This document shows positions 34,011 through 42,626 of a stretch of DNA of 64,000 bases, in pieces. The stretch is taken from the NCBI GenBank assembly GCA_000023185.1, contig CP001622.1:2418001-2482000 (forward strand). Reading direction: 5' to 3'. How positions within the stretch are numbered: the first letter of the stretch is position 1; every line of letters starts with the position of its first letter. Below the pieces are notes generated by a model. That model was not told the origin of the DNA, made no database searches, and saw nothing but the letters and a program-made list of their open reading frames with translations. Position numbers and translations under genes: made by a program. The stretch is from Rhizobium leguminosarum bv. trifolii WSM1325 (GTDB taxonomy: Bacteria > Pseudomonadota > Alphaproteobacteria > Rhizobiales > Rhizobiaceae).

Positions 34011-34673
34011 TTAGCGGGCGGCCGAAAGGGCTAGCCGGCGCGAGAGGACCGAGAAAGGCCAGGCTATCGCGAAATAGCAGAGGCCGACGGCAATGTAGAT
34101 TTGCAAGGGCAGGAAATACTCGGTCGCCATGGACCGCCCGGTGAGGACCAGTTCGTTGACGGTAATCAGCGAAGCGAGAGAAGAATCCTTGAGCAGCGAG
34201 ACGAAGGTGATGATCATCGGCGCCAGAATGACACGGGCGACCTGCGGCAGGATTATCAGGACGAAGCTCTGGGCCGGGGTAAAGCCCGCGGCCAACGCGG
34301 CTTCGCTCTGCCCGGCCGGTATAGCCTTCAGGCCGGCGCGGAAAAGCTCTGCGACCTGGGCCGCGAAACACAACGCCAGGCCCGCAATCGCCGCGCCGAA
34401 AGCATCAAGGACAATCCCGACACCCGGCAAGCCGAAATAAATCAGAAACAGAACCGCCAGCAGCGGCACGCCACGCACGATCGTCACATAGAGAGCCGCA
34501 AAATACCGCAGCGCTGCGAAACTGGATTTCTGGCAGAGCGAAAGCAGCAGGCCGAAAACGAATGCCAGGGCAAACGCACAAACGGAAAGCAGGGCCGTAT
34601 TCACCATCGCCCGCAGCAGCAGAGGCAGCCATTCGGCACCATAATCGCCATAGGGCGCCAGGAAAGCACTCAT
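34011..34673 (-). CDS. Polar amino acid ABC transporter permease B
   Basis: A 220-residue permease of the HisM/GlnP class with about five hydrophobic segments. The EAA loop is GQSEAALAAGFTPAQSFVLI near residue 140. It pairs with permease A encoded immediately upstream, whose stop overlaps its start by four bases. The family carries amino acids, opines and related amines. The next gene in the operon, the amidotransferase-Rid fusion, begins 23 bases later. Confidence 0.9.
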   Translation of the reverse strand: MSAFLAPYGDYGAEWLPLLLRAMVNTALLSVCAFALAFVFGLLLSLCQKSSFAALRYFAALYVTIVRGVPLLAVLFLIYFGLPGVGIVLDAFGAAIAGLALCFAAQVAELFRAGLKAIPAGQSEAALAAGFTPAQSFVLIILPQVARVILAPMIITFVSLLKDSSLASLITVNELVLTGRSMATEYFLPLQIYIAVGLCYFAIAWPFSVLSRRLALSAAR

Positions 34674-35329
34674 CCTTTCAATCTCCCGTAACGTCTTTCG
34701 AGGAACTGCGTTGCCTGCATCAATGGCAGGCTCAGCAACAGGTAGAGTGCCGCCGCCGTCGCATAGATCATTGTTGTCTGGAAGGACGACGTCACCATTG
34801 AACGGGCGAAGAACATGATTTCCGGCGCCGCAATGGCCGAGACGACGGATGTATCCTTGAGAAGCTGCACCGCGTAGTTTCCGAGCCCCGGAAGCGCTAT
34901 CCGCATGGCCTGCGGCGTCAGGATCTCAAAGATGGTCTGGAGTGGGGTCAGCCCTGCAGCAAGCGCCGCCTCCGCCTGCCCGCCAGGCAGCGCGGCGAAA
35001 CCGGCGCGAAAGATTGCGCAGGTGATCGCCGCCCCGATGAGCCCGAGGCCCAGGATGGCCGCCGTGATCGACGTCAATTTCACGCCGAGGCTGGCAAGCC
35101 CGAAGTAGAGGATAAACAGATGCGTCAAGGCCGGCACATTGCAGAGAATCTCGCAGCAGGCATCGATCGCCAGATCGATGAATTTGATCCCGGAAAATTG
35201 CCTGAGCAGGGCGAGAAGGAACCCGAAGGCGGCTGCGAGCGCCAGTGAGGCGACCGTGACGAAAACGGTTACGCCAAGCCCGGCGACAAGCCCCTCGACG
35301 ACCGAGAAGAATACGGAAAATCCAATCAT
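34670..35329 (-). CDS. Polar amino acid ABC transporter permease A
   Basis: A 219-residue permease of the HisQ/GlnP class. The EAA loop is GQAEAALAAGLTPLQTIFEI around residue 125. Along with permease B it makes the membrane channel served by the ATPase at 35337. It lies seven bases after the ATPase gene and overlaps permease B by four bases. Confidence 0.9.
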   Translation of the reverse strand: MIGFSVFFSVVEGLVAGLGVTVFVTVASLALAAAFGFLLALLRQFSGIKFIDLAIDACCEILCNVPALTHLFILYFGLASLGVKLTSITAAILGLGLIGAAITCAIFRAGFAALPGGQAEAALAAGLTPLQTIFEILTPQAMRIALPGLGNYAVQLLKDTSVVSAIAAPEIMFFARSMVTSSFQTTMIYATAAALYLLLSLPLMQATQFLERRYGRLKG

Positions 35330-35336
35330 GACACGC

Positions 35337-36089
35337 CTAGTGCCGGATCTTGTTGAGAAACGCTTGCGTGCGCGCTTCCCGAGGAGCGGTTATGACCTGG
35401 CGTGCCGGGCCGGATTCCACGATCGTGCCGCCGTCGAGAAACAGAACGCGGTCGGCAATCTCGCGTGCAAACGCGATCTCGTGCGTGACGATCAGCATCG
35501 TGCGCCCTTCGTCTGCCAGCTCCTCCATCACTTTCAGAACCTCCTGGACCAGTTCGGGATCGAGTGCCGATGTCGGCTCGTCGAACAGCATGAGCTTTGG
35601 CTTCTGGGCAAGCGCCCGCGCAATCGCGACGCGCTGTTGCTGGCCGCCGGACAGCTCGAGTGGTGAGGCTTCGGCGCGGTGCGTCATATGGACTTTGGCC
35701 AGCATCTCCAAAGCCAGTTCGCGTGCCTCGGCGGCAGGCAGACCGCGCACCTTGCGCGCCGCGATCGCCACGTTTTCCGTCACCGACAGATGCGGCCAGA
35801 GATTGAAGAGCTGGAAGACCATGCCCATCTCGGCGCGCTGCGGTGCAAGTTGCCGGTCGCTCATGATACGGCCATTGTGCGTACCGATCCGCTCGCCATC
35901 GAGGCGGATCTCGCCGGCACTGGGCTTTTCCAGAAAATTCATGCAGCGCAGACAGGTGGATTTCCCGGAGCCGGAAGGGCCGATCAGGGCAATCTTCTCA
36001 CCTGGCGCGACGTCGAAATCGATACCTTTGAGAACTTCGATAGGACCATAGCTCTTGCGCAGGCCTGCAACGCTCAGAAGCGCATTCAT
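35337..36089 (-). CDS. Polar amino acid ABC transporter ATPase
   Basis: A 250-residue ATPase of the GlnQ/HisP class. Walker A GPSGSGKST, Q loop MVFQLFNLWPHL, signature ELSGGQQQR, Walker B LMLFDEPTSALD and H loop IVTHE are all standard. It powers the two permeases encoded just downstream. It is separated from the binding-protein gene by 183 bases holding a RIME-like repeat, which may trim expression of the later genes relative to the binding protein. Confidence 0.93.
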   Translation of the reverse strand: MNALLSVAGLRKSYGPIEVLKGIDFDVAPGEKIALIGPSGSGKSTCLRCMNFLEKPSAGEIRLDGERIGTHNGRIMSDRQLAPQRAEMGMVFQLFNLWPHLSVTENVAIAARKVRGLPAAEARELALEMLAKVHMTHRAEASPLELSGGQQQRVAIARALAQKPKLMLFDEPTSALDPELVQEVLKVMEELADEGRTMLIVTHEIAFAREIADRVLFLDGGTIVESGPARQVITAPREARTQAFLNKIRH

Positions 36090-36113
36090 CGCCGTTTCCT
36101 TGTGCGATTATAT

Positions 36114-36217
36114 CTACAGCGCCGCGCGTCTTTTCAGACGCGCCAAGGACGCTGTAGCACTTTGAATTGCTGCATAATTTTCTCCTGAAATCGATTCCGA
36201 TTTAAGGAATTATGCAG
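36114..36217. repeat. RIME-like palindromic intergenic element
   Basis: Two hairpins stand side by side. The first pairs CTACAGCG (36114) with CGCTGTAG (36150) around an inner GCGCGTCT/AGACGCGC stem. The second pairs CTGCATAATT (36170) with AATTATGCAG (36208) around an inner AAATCG/CGATTT stem. This layout is the well-known Rhizobium-specific intergenic mosaic element. It lies inside an operon, between the binding-protein and ATPase genes. Confidence 0.8.
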
Positions 36218-36272
36218 TAGGCGAAGAGGGTGGACGAAAGCTGCCGACTGCTGCTTCCGTCCACACGGCCGT

Positions 36273-37151
36273 TCAGCCGCCAGCTGCGCAGGACGGCAGC
36301 TTGTAATCTGCGGGGCGATCGACACCGGCGCGGAAGTTTTGACCCGCAGGCTTGAACCAGACATCCGACGACAATCCGTAGCGGGCGCCGATTTCCTTCA
36401 TCTCGCAAGTCTTCCACATGTCGGCGATGATGGCGTCCATCTTCTGGCGCAGATCGTCGTTCTTCTGGTTGAGGCCATAAACGACCTGGCCGAGACCGGT
36501 CAGCAGCGGAAAATCCGGACTGTTATCGGTGAAGGCGAGGAAGTGCATATTCCAATCGGGGTTCTGCTTGATGGCGTAGGAGATCACCGGCGGATCGCCG
36601 ATGACAGCGTCGATGCGCCCGGCGATAAGATCGCGCACGGCCGCATCGGAAGTGTCGTAGAGCGAAAGCTGGAGATCTTTGATGCTCTTCAGTTCAGGGA
36701 CGAACGAAAAGCCGGTGATCGTGCCGATCTTCTTGCCTTCCAGATCAGAAAGCTTGTCCCAGCTCGTCTTCGTCGATTGCATGATGCCGTTCTTGAAGTA
36801 GTGGATCGGCTCGGACAGCGTCATGATCTTCGTGCGTTTTTCGGTCCAGCCCATGGTGCCGAGCATGACGTCGACGCGGCCCGACTGAACGGAGGCGATC
36901 GTACCCGACCATTCCATGAGGGCAGGCTGAATCTTGAGGCCGAGCTTCTCGGCAATGCGTTGCATGATTTCACCGTCATAGCCTACCAGCTTCCCGTCCT
37001 GCCAGCCGGAGCCGGGCATGTCGCCGGTGAAGGCAACCGTCAGCTTGCCCTGCTCGGCAAGTTCGAAAGCATTGGCGATAGATGAAAGGGACATGAAGCT
37101 GCCTGCCAGCAGAGCGCACGTCACCATCCTTCTCGAAAGAGAAAGTGCCAT
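36273..37151 (-). CDS. Polar amino acid ABC transporter substrate-binding protein
   Basis: A 292-residue family-3 periplasmic binding protein with a signal peptide ending at SIANA. Family features are GKLVGYDGEIMQRIAEKLGL, SGRVDVMLGTMGWTEKR and AVIGDPPVISYA. The ligand is probably an amino acid, a gamma-glutamyl compound or an amine, judged from the enzymes in the operon. It is the first gene and is divergent from the GlxA-type regulator, with 135 bases between them. Confidence 0.9.
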   Translation of the reverse strand: MALSLSRRMVTCALLAGSFMSLSSIANAFELAEQGKLTVAFTGDMPGSGWQDGKLVGYDGEIMQRIAEKLGLKIQPALMEWSGTIASVQSGRVDVMLGTMGWTEKRTKIMTLSEPIHYFKNGIMQSTKTSWDKLSDLEGKKIGTITGFSFVPELKSIKDLQLSLYDTSDAAVRDLIAGRIDAVIGDPPVISYAIKQNPDWNMHFLAFTDNSPDFPLLTGLGQVVYGLNQKNDDLRQKMDAIIADMWKTCEMKEIGARYGLSSDVWFKPAGQNFRAGVDRPADYKLPSCAAGG

Positions 37152-37286
37152 TGTTCTGATCCTTGATTTGTTGGTTCCCAGGTCCGGTGGTTTCTGTCCC
37201 CGGATGTCGCGTTCGACGAGAGCAAACTTGACACTGAAGACTGCCGCTGAATTTTATAAATCGGACATTTTCTTTGAAAAAAGGAC

Positions 37287-38369
37287 ATGGTTGTTCTATC
37301 ATTGCCATGCGCCATGATCACATCCGAGGAACCTTCCGAAATATCTGCCAACGAGCCGGACTATGTGCGCTGGCTCGACGATCTTTGGGCCGAGCGGCTT
37401 CTGGTCGCACGCGACCGAAAGGCCGATCTCTCGGTCGGCATTCTCCTCTGGCCGACATTCCCGATGATGTCGCTGACGGGTATCGTCGAGCCTCTCAGGC
37501 ATGCGGCGGACTTTGCCGACAATTCCCGTCCACTACATTGTCGCTGGTCGATCATGGGGGCTCCGGGCCATGCAGCGGTCGCCAGCTGCGGCATCCGGGT
37601 CCACGCCGATGCGCCCTACATTAACCCGACCGACTTCGACTACGTCGTGGTTATCGGTGGCCTCCTGCCACATCTGCGCGCCGCACCTAGCAAGCATCGC
37701 GACTATCTCAGGGTGGCGGCATCGGCGGGTGTTCCGGTCATTGGTGTGTGTACGGGCGCCTTCGTAATGGCGCAGGAGGGACTGCTCGCGGGGCGCAAGG
37801 CGTGCGTTCATCCCTTTCACGCGGAGGATTTCCGGATTACCTTCCCCCGTCTTGCCTTCTCCACGCGCGATGACTTCCTGATCGAAAACGGCCGCATTAC
37901 CGTGCCTGGCGGCGTATCGATCCTGTCGCTGATGACGGAGCTCATCCGCACGCATTGCGGACCGGATCGGGCGGCCAAGGCCGTGCACCAGCTTTCGCTC
38001 TCGGAGCAGAAGCACATGAGCGCCTTCGATCACGGCCGCGCCACAACATTTCGCCGCGCAGAAGATTCGCGTATTCAGCGAGCCGTCGTTCTCGTCGAGA
38101 GTCGGAAAGGCCGCGATGTCTCACCGGAACAGGTGGCCTCTCTGGTCGGCCTGTCACCACGCCAGTTCGCGCGTCTGTTCCAGGACAATATCGGCATGAC
38201 CCCGAAGCGTTTTATCGTCGAGACGAGATTGCGCTATGGCCGGTTTCTAGTCGAAAACAGCACACTGCCCATGACGGCGATCGCCTTTGAAATCGGATTC
38301 TCCGACTCCGCCCATTTCGCGACCGCTTTTCGCAAGAAGTATGGGAAGCCTCCCAGGAGTTTCCGCTGA
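37287..38369 (+). CDS. GlxA-type AraC-family regulator (DJ-1/PfpI + HTH)
   Basis: A 360-residue regulator with a DJ-1/PfpI-like N-terminal domain (residues about 45-210; the elbow cysteine in VIGVCTGAFVMAQ is present) and a C-terminal AraC DNA-binding domain (two helix-turn-helices in VASLVGLSPRQFARLFQDN and AIAFEIGFSDSAHFATAF). Relatives activate choline, glycine-betaine, arginine or ornithine catabolism. Its divergent position makes it the likely activator of the amino-acid transporter operon. Starts at 37287 and 37314 are both possible; neither ribosome site is ideal. Confidence 0.88.
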   Translation: MVVLSLPCAMITSEEPSEISANEPDYVRWLDDLWAERLLVARDRKADLSVGILLWPTFPMMSLTGIVEPLRHAADFADNSRPLHCRWSIMGAPGHAAVASCGIRVHADAPYINPTDFDYVVVIGGLLPHLRAAPSKHRDYLRVAASAGVPVIGVCTGAFVMAQEGLLAGRKACVHPFHAEDFRITFPRLAFSTRDDFLIENGRITVPGGVSILSLMTELIRTHCGPDRAAKAVHQLSLSEQKHMSAFDHGRATTFRRAEDSRIQRAVVLVESRKGRDVSPEQVASLVGLSPRQFARLFQDNIGMTPKRFIVETRLRYGRFLVENSTLPMTAIAFEIGFSDSAHFATAFRKKYGKPPRSFR

Positions 38370-38422
38370 TCTTTGTCGAGTCACCACAAACGGCAGGATC
38401 GAAAACCGACTTCGACACTATT

Positions 38423-38444
38423 GCGATTTAATCGGATGCGATAT
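38423..38444. promoter_or_regulatory. OhrR-type operator upstream of ohrR
   Basis: The sequence GCGATTTAATCGGATGCGAT lies about 45 bases before the ohrR start, next to an alternating AT stretch that could be its -10 region. Nearly the same sequence occurs twice in front of ohr (42627 and 42683). The shared core CGATTTAATCGG is close to palindromic. Autoregulation by OhrR is the simplest reading. Confidence 0.7.
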
Positions 38445-38487
38445 ATATATAGATGTCATCGTCAGAAAGCTTGGACAGGATGGACCG

Positions 38488-38994
38488 ATGCCGACATCTA
38501 AAGCAGCTAAGGGGCCGGATATGCCTGCGCCCGCCTCCCCGCCAGCGGGCAAGGAAGGCAGGAAACTTTCGAATTTCCTGTGCTTCGCGGTCTATTCGGC
38601 AAATCTCGCCTTCGGCCGCGCCTATAAGCCGATCCTGGACGAGCTTGGCCTGACCTATACCCAATACATCGCCATGGTGGCTCTCTCCGAAGAGGACGAC
38701 CAGACCGTCGGGGTGTTGGGGGAAAAGATGTTCCTCGAATCCAACACGCTGACGCCCATCCTCAAGAAGCTGGAGTCGAATGGTTTTATCACCCGTCACC
38801 GCGATCCTGCCGACGAACGGCAGGTGCGGGTCAGCCTGACGCCGGCAGGACGCCAACTCGTTGAAACCGATCCCGGCAACGCGCTGCTTGGCGCCATCGG
38901 CCTCGGCGACGACTTTCCCGTCGTGCAGAAATCGGTGACGACGCTGCGCGACAACCTGCTGCGGTCAACTCAGGGCGAACCGGAGAAATCGTGA
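38488..38994 (+). CDS. ohrR: Organic hydroperoxide-sensing repressor OhrR (MarR family)
   Basis: A 168-residue MarR-family regulator. The peroxide-sensing cysteine is in LSNFLCFAVYSANLAF (C32), and the tyrosine that contacts it is in LGLTYTQYIAM, both diagnostic of OhrR. The winged helix lies in residues about 75-125 (FLESNTLTPILKKLESNGFI, then RHRDPADERQV). Oxidation of the cysteine by organic peroxides releases it from DNA. The ATG at 38488 follows ACAGGATGG; upstream starts would translate through the operator. Its target ohr is 3.2 kb away rather than adjacent. Confidence 0.93.
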   Translation: MPTSKAAKGPDMPAPASPPAGKEGRKLSNFLCFAVYSANLAFGRAYKPILDELGLTYTQYIAMVALSEEDDQTVGVLGEKMFLESNTLTPILKKLESNGFITRHRDPADERQVRVSLTPAGRQLVETDPGNALLGAIGLGDDFPVVQKSVTTLRDNLLRSTQGEPEKS

Positions 38995-39026
38995 TCGCGG
39001 CCTCAGTCGCCTGATCCCGCCTGAGT

Positions 39027-40328
39027 CTACTGCCGCAGCGGCCGGAACGCAGTCCTGAGCTCGGCAGTGAAAGCCATCGGCTGTTCCCAGGCGGCGAAGT
39101 GACCGCCCTTCGGCAGCCGGTTGTAGTGGATGAGCTTCGGATAGGCCTTCTCCGCCCAGCTCTGCGGCGCCTGGTAGATCTCATCCGGAAAAGCACTGAC
39201 CGCCACCGGGATCTTGATGCCCCGGGGGTCGAAGAACCCGCCCGACGGATGGTGCGCGTTGTCCCAATAGAGGCGTGCCGAGGAGATTGCGGTGTTCGTC
39301 AGCCAGTAGAGCGTGACGTTGTCGAGGATATCGTCCTTCGTCAACCCGTCGGGCTCTCCGTCGAAAACGCGGGCGATCATCCGGTAACTGCGGATGTCGT
39401 GATCGAGCATCCACGACGCAAGCCCGACCGGCGAGTCGACGATCCCGTAGAGGGTCTGCGGCCGGTTGTTCATCTCGATCGCATAGCCCAGTCCGTTCTT
39501 GTAGAAATCGTCGAGCTGATCGAAGGCGCGCCTTTCGTCCGGCGACAGGTCGGCGGGCGGCATGCCGCCGGCGGCAAGAGCCTTGGCGATGTCAGCCGGA
39601 ACCGTGGCCGCCATGTTCGTATGGATGCCGAGCAATCCCGGCGGCTCCTGCACCGCCATCAATTCGGTGACCGCGTTGCCCCAGTCGCCACCCTGCGCCA
39701 CGAACTTCGTGTAGCCGAGACGTTGCATCAGCGTCACCCAGGCGTGGGCGATGCGCGGCGGGTTCCAGTTCCCCGACCCCGTCGGTTTCCCGGAAAAGCC
39801 GTAGCCCGGCAAAGACGGGATCACCACGTCAAATGCGTCCTCTTCGCTCCCGCCATGCGCTGTCGGATCGGTGAGCGGTTCGATGATCTTCAACTGCTCG
39901 ATGATCGAGCCAGGCCATCCATGTGTGACGATCAACGGCAGCGCATTTTTATGCTGGGAGCGCACGTGAATGAAGTGGATATCCAGCCCGTCGATCTCGG
40001 TGATGAACTGCGGCAGCGCATTGAGCCGCGCCTCCATCTTGCGCCAGTCGTAATCCGTCGCCCAATGCTTCGCGAGTTTCTGGATCGTTGCGAGCTGCAC
40101 GCCCTGGGTATCGTCCGCGACGGTTTCCTTGTCAGGCCAACGGGTGGTCGCGACGCGCCGGCGCAGATCGTCAAGCTGATCCTCGGGGAAATTGACGCTG
40201 AAGGGGCTAACCCCGTCGCCGTTTGCCTGAGCGCTACGCGTCCCGGCAAGCATACTCATGGCTCCGGCGGCGGCCGTGGCCGCAAGCAGTTCGCGCCGCG
40301 TGGGCGTTGATAGGGATGTGGGTGGCAT
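39027..40328 (-). CDS. Epoxide hydrolase-like protein with Tat signal (second copy)
   Basis: A 433-residue paralogue of the protein at 25959, with long matching blocks: LNALPQFITEIDGLDIHFIH, then ITHGWPGS or VTHGWPGS, then SAEDAFDVVIP-like and AWEQP near the end. The Tat signal is STPTRRELLAATAAAGAMS. The nucleophile is in QGGDWGNA and the His in KGGHFAAWEQP. It should hydrolyse epoxides in the periplasm. It sits between ohrR and a Nudix gene, in an oxidative-stress neighbourhood. Confidence 0.88.
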   Translation of the reverse strand: MPPTSLSTPTRRELLAATAAAGAMSMLAGTRSAQANGDGVSPFSVNFPEDQLDDLRRRVATTRWPDKETVADDTQGVQLATIQKLAKHWATDYDWRKMEARLNALPQFITEIDGLDIHFIHVRSQHKNALPLIVTHGWPGSIIEQLKIIEPLTDPTAHGGSEEDAFDVVIPSLPGYGFSGKPTGSGNWNPPRIAHAWVTLMQRLGYTKFVAQGGDWGNAVTELMAVQEPPGLLGIHTNMAATVPADIAKALAAGGMPPADLSPDERRAFDQLDDFYKNGLGYAIEMNNRPQTLYGIVDSPVGLASWMLDHDIRSYRMIARVFDGEPDGLTKDDILDNVTLYWLTNTAISSARLYWDNAHHPSGGFFDPRGIKIPVAVSAFPDEIYQAPQSWAEKAYPKLIHYNRLPKGGHFAAWEQPMAFTAELRTAFRPLRQ

Positions 40329-40559
40329 GACGCCCTCCTCTCCGTTTGATCTGTTCGGAAACGGACGAAGATCGACTGACCGACCTCGTTCGCATCAGCA
40401 GGTCATTCGCGTCTGTCCGGGGACTATGCTCCTGGGCAACGTCGGGGGTCAACCTATACGGTCAGACTATGAGTCGAGGGGCTTGATGGACACCGGTCAT
40501 TGCAAAGAACCGTAGCTCCGGGCAGCATCGGCGCGAGATCGATGAGGAGAGGAGAATGC

Positions 40560-40976
40560 ATGCCCGACATCGCGATGGGCGTCTTGAGCCAGAATGGAAC
40601 CGTTCTTCTGGCCAGGCGCAGTTCCGAGCGCAAAGTGCACCCGGATCGCTGGAGCCTCCCGGGCGGCCATATCGAAGAGGGCGAAGACGCCGAGACGGCA
40701 ATGTGCCGGGAATTGATGGAAGAAATAGGCGTGACGTCGGAGCTCTGGCAGTTTCTAGGACGGTTCGTATCGGAAGACCCGCCCGAAGCATCCGTCACCT
40801 TCCATGTTTATCACGTCGATAAATGGCACGGCCGGCCGCGACTTGTCGGTGATGAACACACCGAGCTCAGATGGTTCACCGCCGCCGAGATAGAAAAAGA
40901 AACCGAATTGGCGTTGCCTCAGCTCACTGAAATGCTGGCAAATCTGGCCATGCGGGAAACAGGCACGCCCGCTTAG
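40560..40976 (+). CDS. Nudix hydrolase, MutT/CTP-pyrophosphohydrolase type
   Basis: A 138-residue Nudix protein. The full box is visible: GGHIEEGEDAETAMCRELME followed by EIG, fitting Gx5Ex7REUXEEXGU. It should hydrolyse a nucleoside diphosphate linked to another group, possibly an oxidised nucleotide, given the neighbouring peroxide-response genes. The ATG at 40560 has a strong GGAGAGGAG site. It is divergent from the epoxide hydrolase gene, across 231 bases in which no clear signals are seen. Confidence 0.88.
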   Translation: MPDIAMGVLSQNGTVLLARRSSERKVHPDRWSLPGGHIEEGEDAETAMCRELMEEIGVTSELWQFLGRFVSEDPPEASVTFHVYHVDKWHGRPRLVGDEHTELRWFTAAEIEKETELALPQLTEMLANLAMRETGTPA

Positions 40977-41017
40977 GTTGATAGGCGGCCACGACGTCTC
41001 TCCGGCTGGACGGGTCT

Positions 41018-42079
41018 TCAGCGAGCATGATGCAGGACGTCGCCAAGCGCACCGGCCTCCATCATCTCGGCCGCCTTGGCATAACCGCCGCCCATTCCGT
41101 CGAGGAAATGCAGATGCGAATCCGGGCTGCCTGATGGCACGAGGCAGGTCATCAGCGCATGCGACTGGCGGTGCAGTCCGAAATTGATCTCGCCGCGCGC
41201 CCTTGCCAGAAGAAGCATGGTTTCGACCCTGTCGATCTGTTCGCGCGTGCAGTCCAGCGTCAGGCGCAAACCGTCATCGAATTTGCGGAAATCCGAATGG
41301 GAGGCGACCTCCGACCAGCGTTTCGCATCGACGCGCTTCCCGCTGCCTTTGGGCATGGCAATATCCCTGGGGATAGCCATATCTACGGGAACCGGATGAG
41401 ACCGGTGCGACGGCGCATCGAAGACGGCAAGTACACGCTTCGCCAGCGCCGCAAAGACCTCCGGGCTCGTATCGTCATCCGGCTCGACCAGCAGCGACAG
41501 GATCTCGCCCTGCTGGCTCGGGAATGGCGTCCAGTCGCAGCTCAGTCCGGTCAGATCGGGCTTCGTCGCGTAGCGGCCCGGCCTGACCAGATACCTGCCG
41601 CTCTTGATCTGCTGCTCCGCCCATTTGAGCCCTCCCCCTGCAAACATCGCATAGGTCGCGTTTTCCGAAGCCGCATAGCGCGCAACTCTTACGTCGCGCC
41701 CACTATTGCGGATTTCGCGCACCGTGAGCAACCCGATACGAAGGGTGAGATCGAGATCGCTTCTTGCAAAGCTCGCGACCTGCCGCAACGCCGAGGTCGC
41801 GGCCATGATGCCGTGCGGCGGCAAGGCGAATGCCGCCCCGTCTCCACGAAACACGAAGGGGAAATCGAACGAACCCCAGGCATTACCGAGAGCGGCGATA
41901 ACAGATGCGCCTGCGAAGTTGACATCTTCATAGCGTCCCGACTTGATCGCCAGCGTCGAGCTGACGACGTCGGTGATGCCGATCAGCCAATCCTCGGGCA
42001 GCGGCTCATAGACGGCTGGGTCGAGTACGAGCGAAAACTCGTCATAGGCCTGGTGTGGCTGGGCGTGGCTATTGATCAT
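41018..42079 (-). CDS. DUF3095 family protein, class III cyclase-like
   Basis: A 353-residue protein of the DUF3095 family. The N-terminal half recalls a class III nucleotidyl cyclase: metal-site-like ITDVVSSTLAIKSGRYEDVN followed by PFVFRGDGAAFALP. Family members are annotated as adenylate cyclase-like but activity is not established. No membrane or receiver domain is seen. It lies between the Nudix gene (convergent, 41 bases) and ohr (same strand, 117 bases upstream of it). Confidence 0.75.
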   Translation of the reverse strand: MINSHAQPHQAYDEFSLVLDPAVYEPLPEDWLIGITDVVSSTLAIKSGRYEDVNFAGASVIAALGNAWGSFDFPFVFRGDGAAFALPPHGIMAATSALRQVASFARSDLDLTLRIGLLTVREIRNSGRDVRVARYAASENATYAMFAGGGLKWAEQQIKSGRYLVRPGRYATKPDLTGLSCDWTPFPSQQGEILSLLVEPDDDTSPEVFAALAKRVLAVFDAPSHRSHPVPVDMAIPRDIAMPKGSGKRVDAKRWSEVASHSDFRKFDDGLRLTLDCTREQIDRVETMLLLARARGEINFGLHRQSHALMTCLVPSGSPDSHLHFLDGMGGGYAKAAEMMEAGALGDVLHHAR

Positions 42080-42196
42080 GGCATGTTCTCCAGATCGGCA
42101 AGGTTCCGGTGCCTGCTACCTCAAGAAGGGGTCTGCCGGCCGATCGGCAGGCCCTCCGCATGAAATCCTCTGGCGGTGAGGTCCGCCCTTCCCCGC

Positions 42197-42592
42197 TCAG
42201 ACAAGCGTAGTCTCGACGTCGATATTGCCGTGTGTCGCCTTGGAATAGGGGCAGATGCCATGGGCTGCGTCGATCAATTCCTGCGCAACGTCGCGATCGA
42301 TGCCGGGCAGGCTGACATTGAGGCGCGCCCTGAGGAAGAAGGAGCCATTATCGACGTTGAGATCGATCTCCGCATCGACCTCTGGACCATCAGGCAGCGT
42401 GATCTTCCGCTGCGAAGCGGCAAACTCGATGGCGCCGATATAGCAGGCAGACCAGGCGATGCCGAACAGGTTTTCGGCAGTCGGATGCGGTTGCGGCAGT
42501 TTGATGTCGATCGTGCCGTCGCTGCTGCGTGCGGAGCCATTGCGACCGCCGGAGATGTGGGTTTTGCCGGTAAAAAGAAGCTTCTCGGTCAT
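42197..42592 (-). CDS. ohr: Organic hydroperoxide resistance protein Ohr
   Basis: A 131-residue Ohr-family thiol peroxidase. Both catalytic cysteines are present, C50 in IAWSACYIGAIEFAA and C114 in AAHGICPYSKATHGN, with the conserved arginine in the N-terminal half (GGRNGSARSSDG). It reduces lipid and other organic hydroperoxides with lipoylated proteins as electron source. Two OhrR-type boxes lie 35-110 bases upstream of the start, so induction by organic peroxides is expected. Confidence 0.95.
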   Translation of the reverse strand: MTEKLLFTGKTHISGGRNGSARSSDGTIDIKLPQPHPTAENLFGIAWSACYIGAIEFAASQRKITLPDGPEVDAEIDLNVDNGSFFLRARLNVSLPGIDRDVAQELIDAAHGICPYSKATHGNIDVETTLV

Positions 42593-42626
42593 GGTGATAT
42601 CCTTTCGGTTTTAGTTTTGTACGTGT

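Noticed and set aside
33988-34371. N-terminal extension of the amidotransferase-Rid fusion
   Set aside because: It overlaps the permease gene, is arginine-rich and unlike the family; the ATG at 33987 has a ribosome site.
36114-36217. Terminal inverted repeats of an insertion sequence
   Set aside because: Only about 100 bases, no transposase and no target duplication; the layout fits a RIME-like element.
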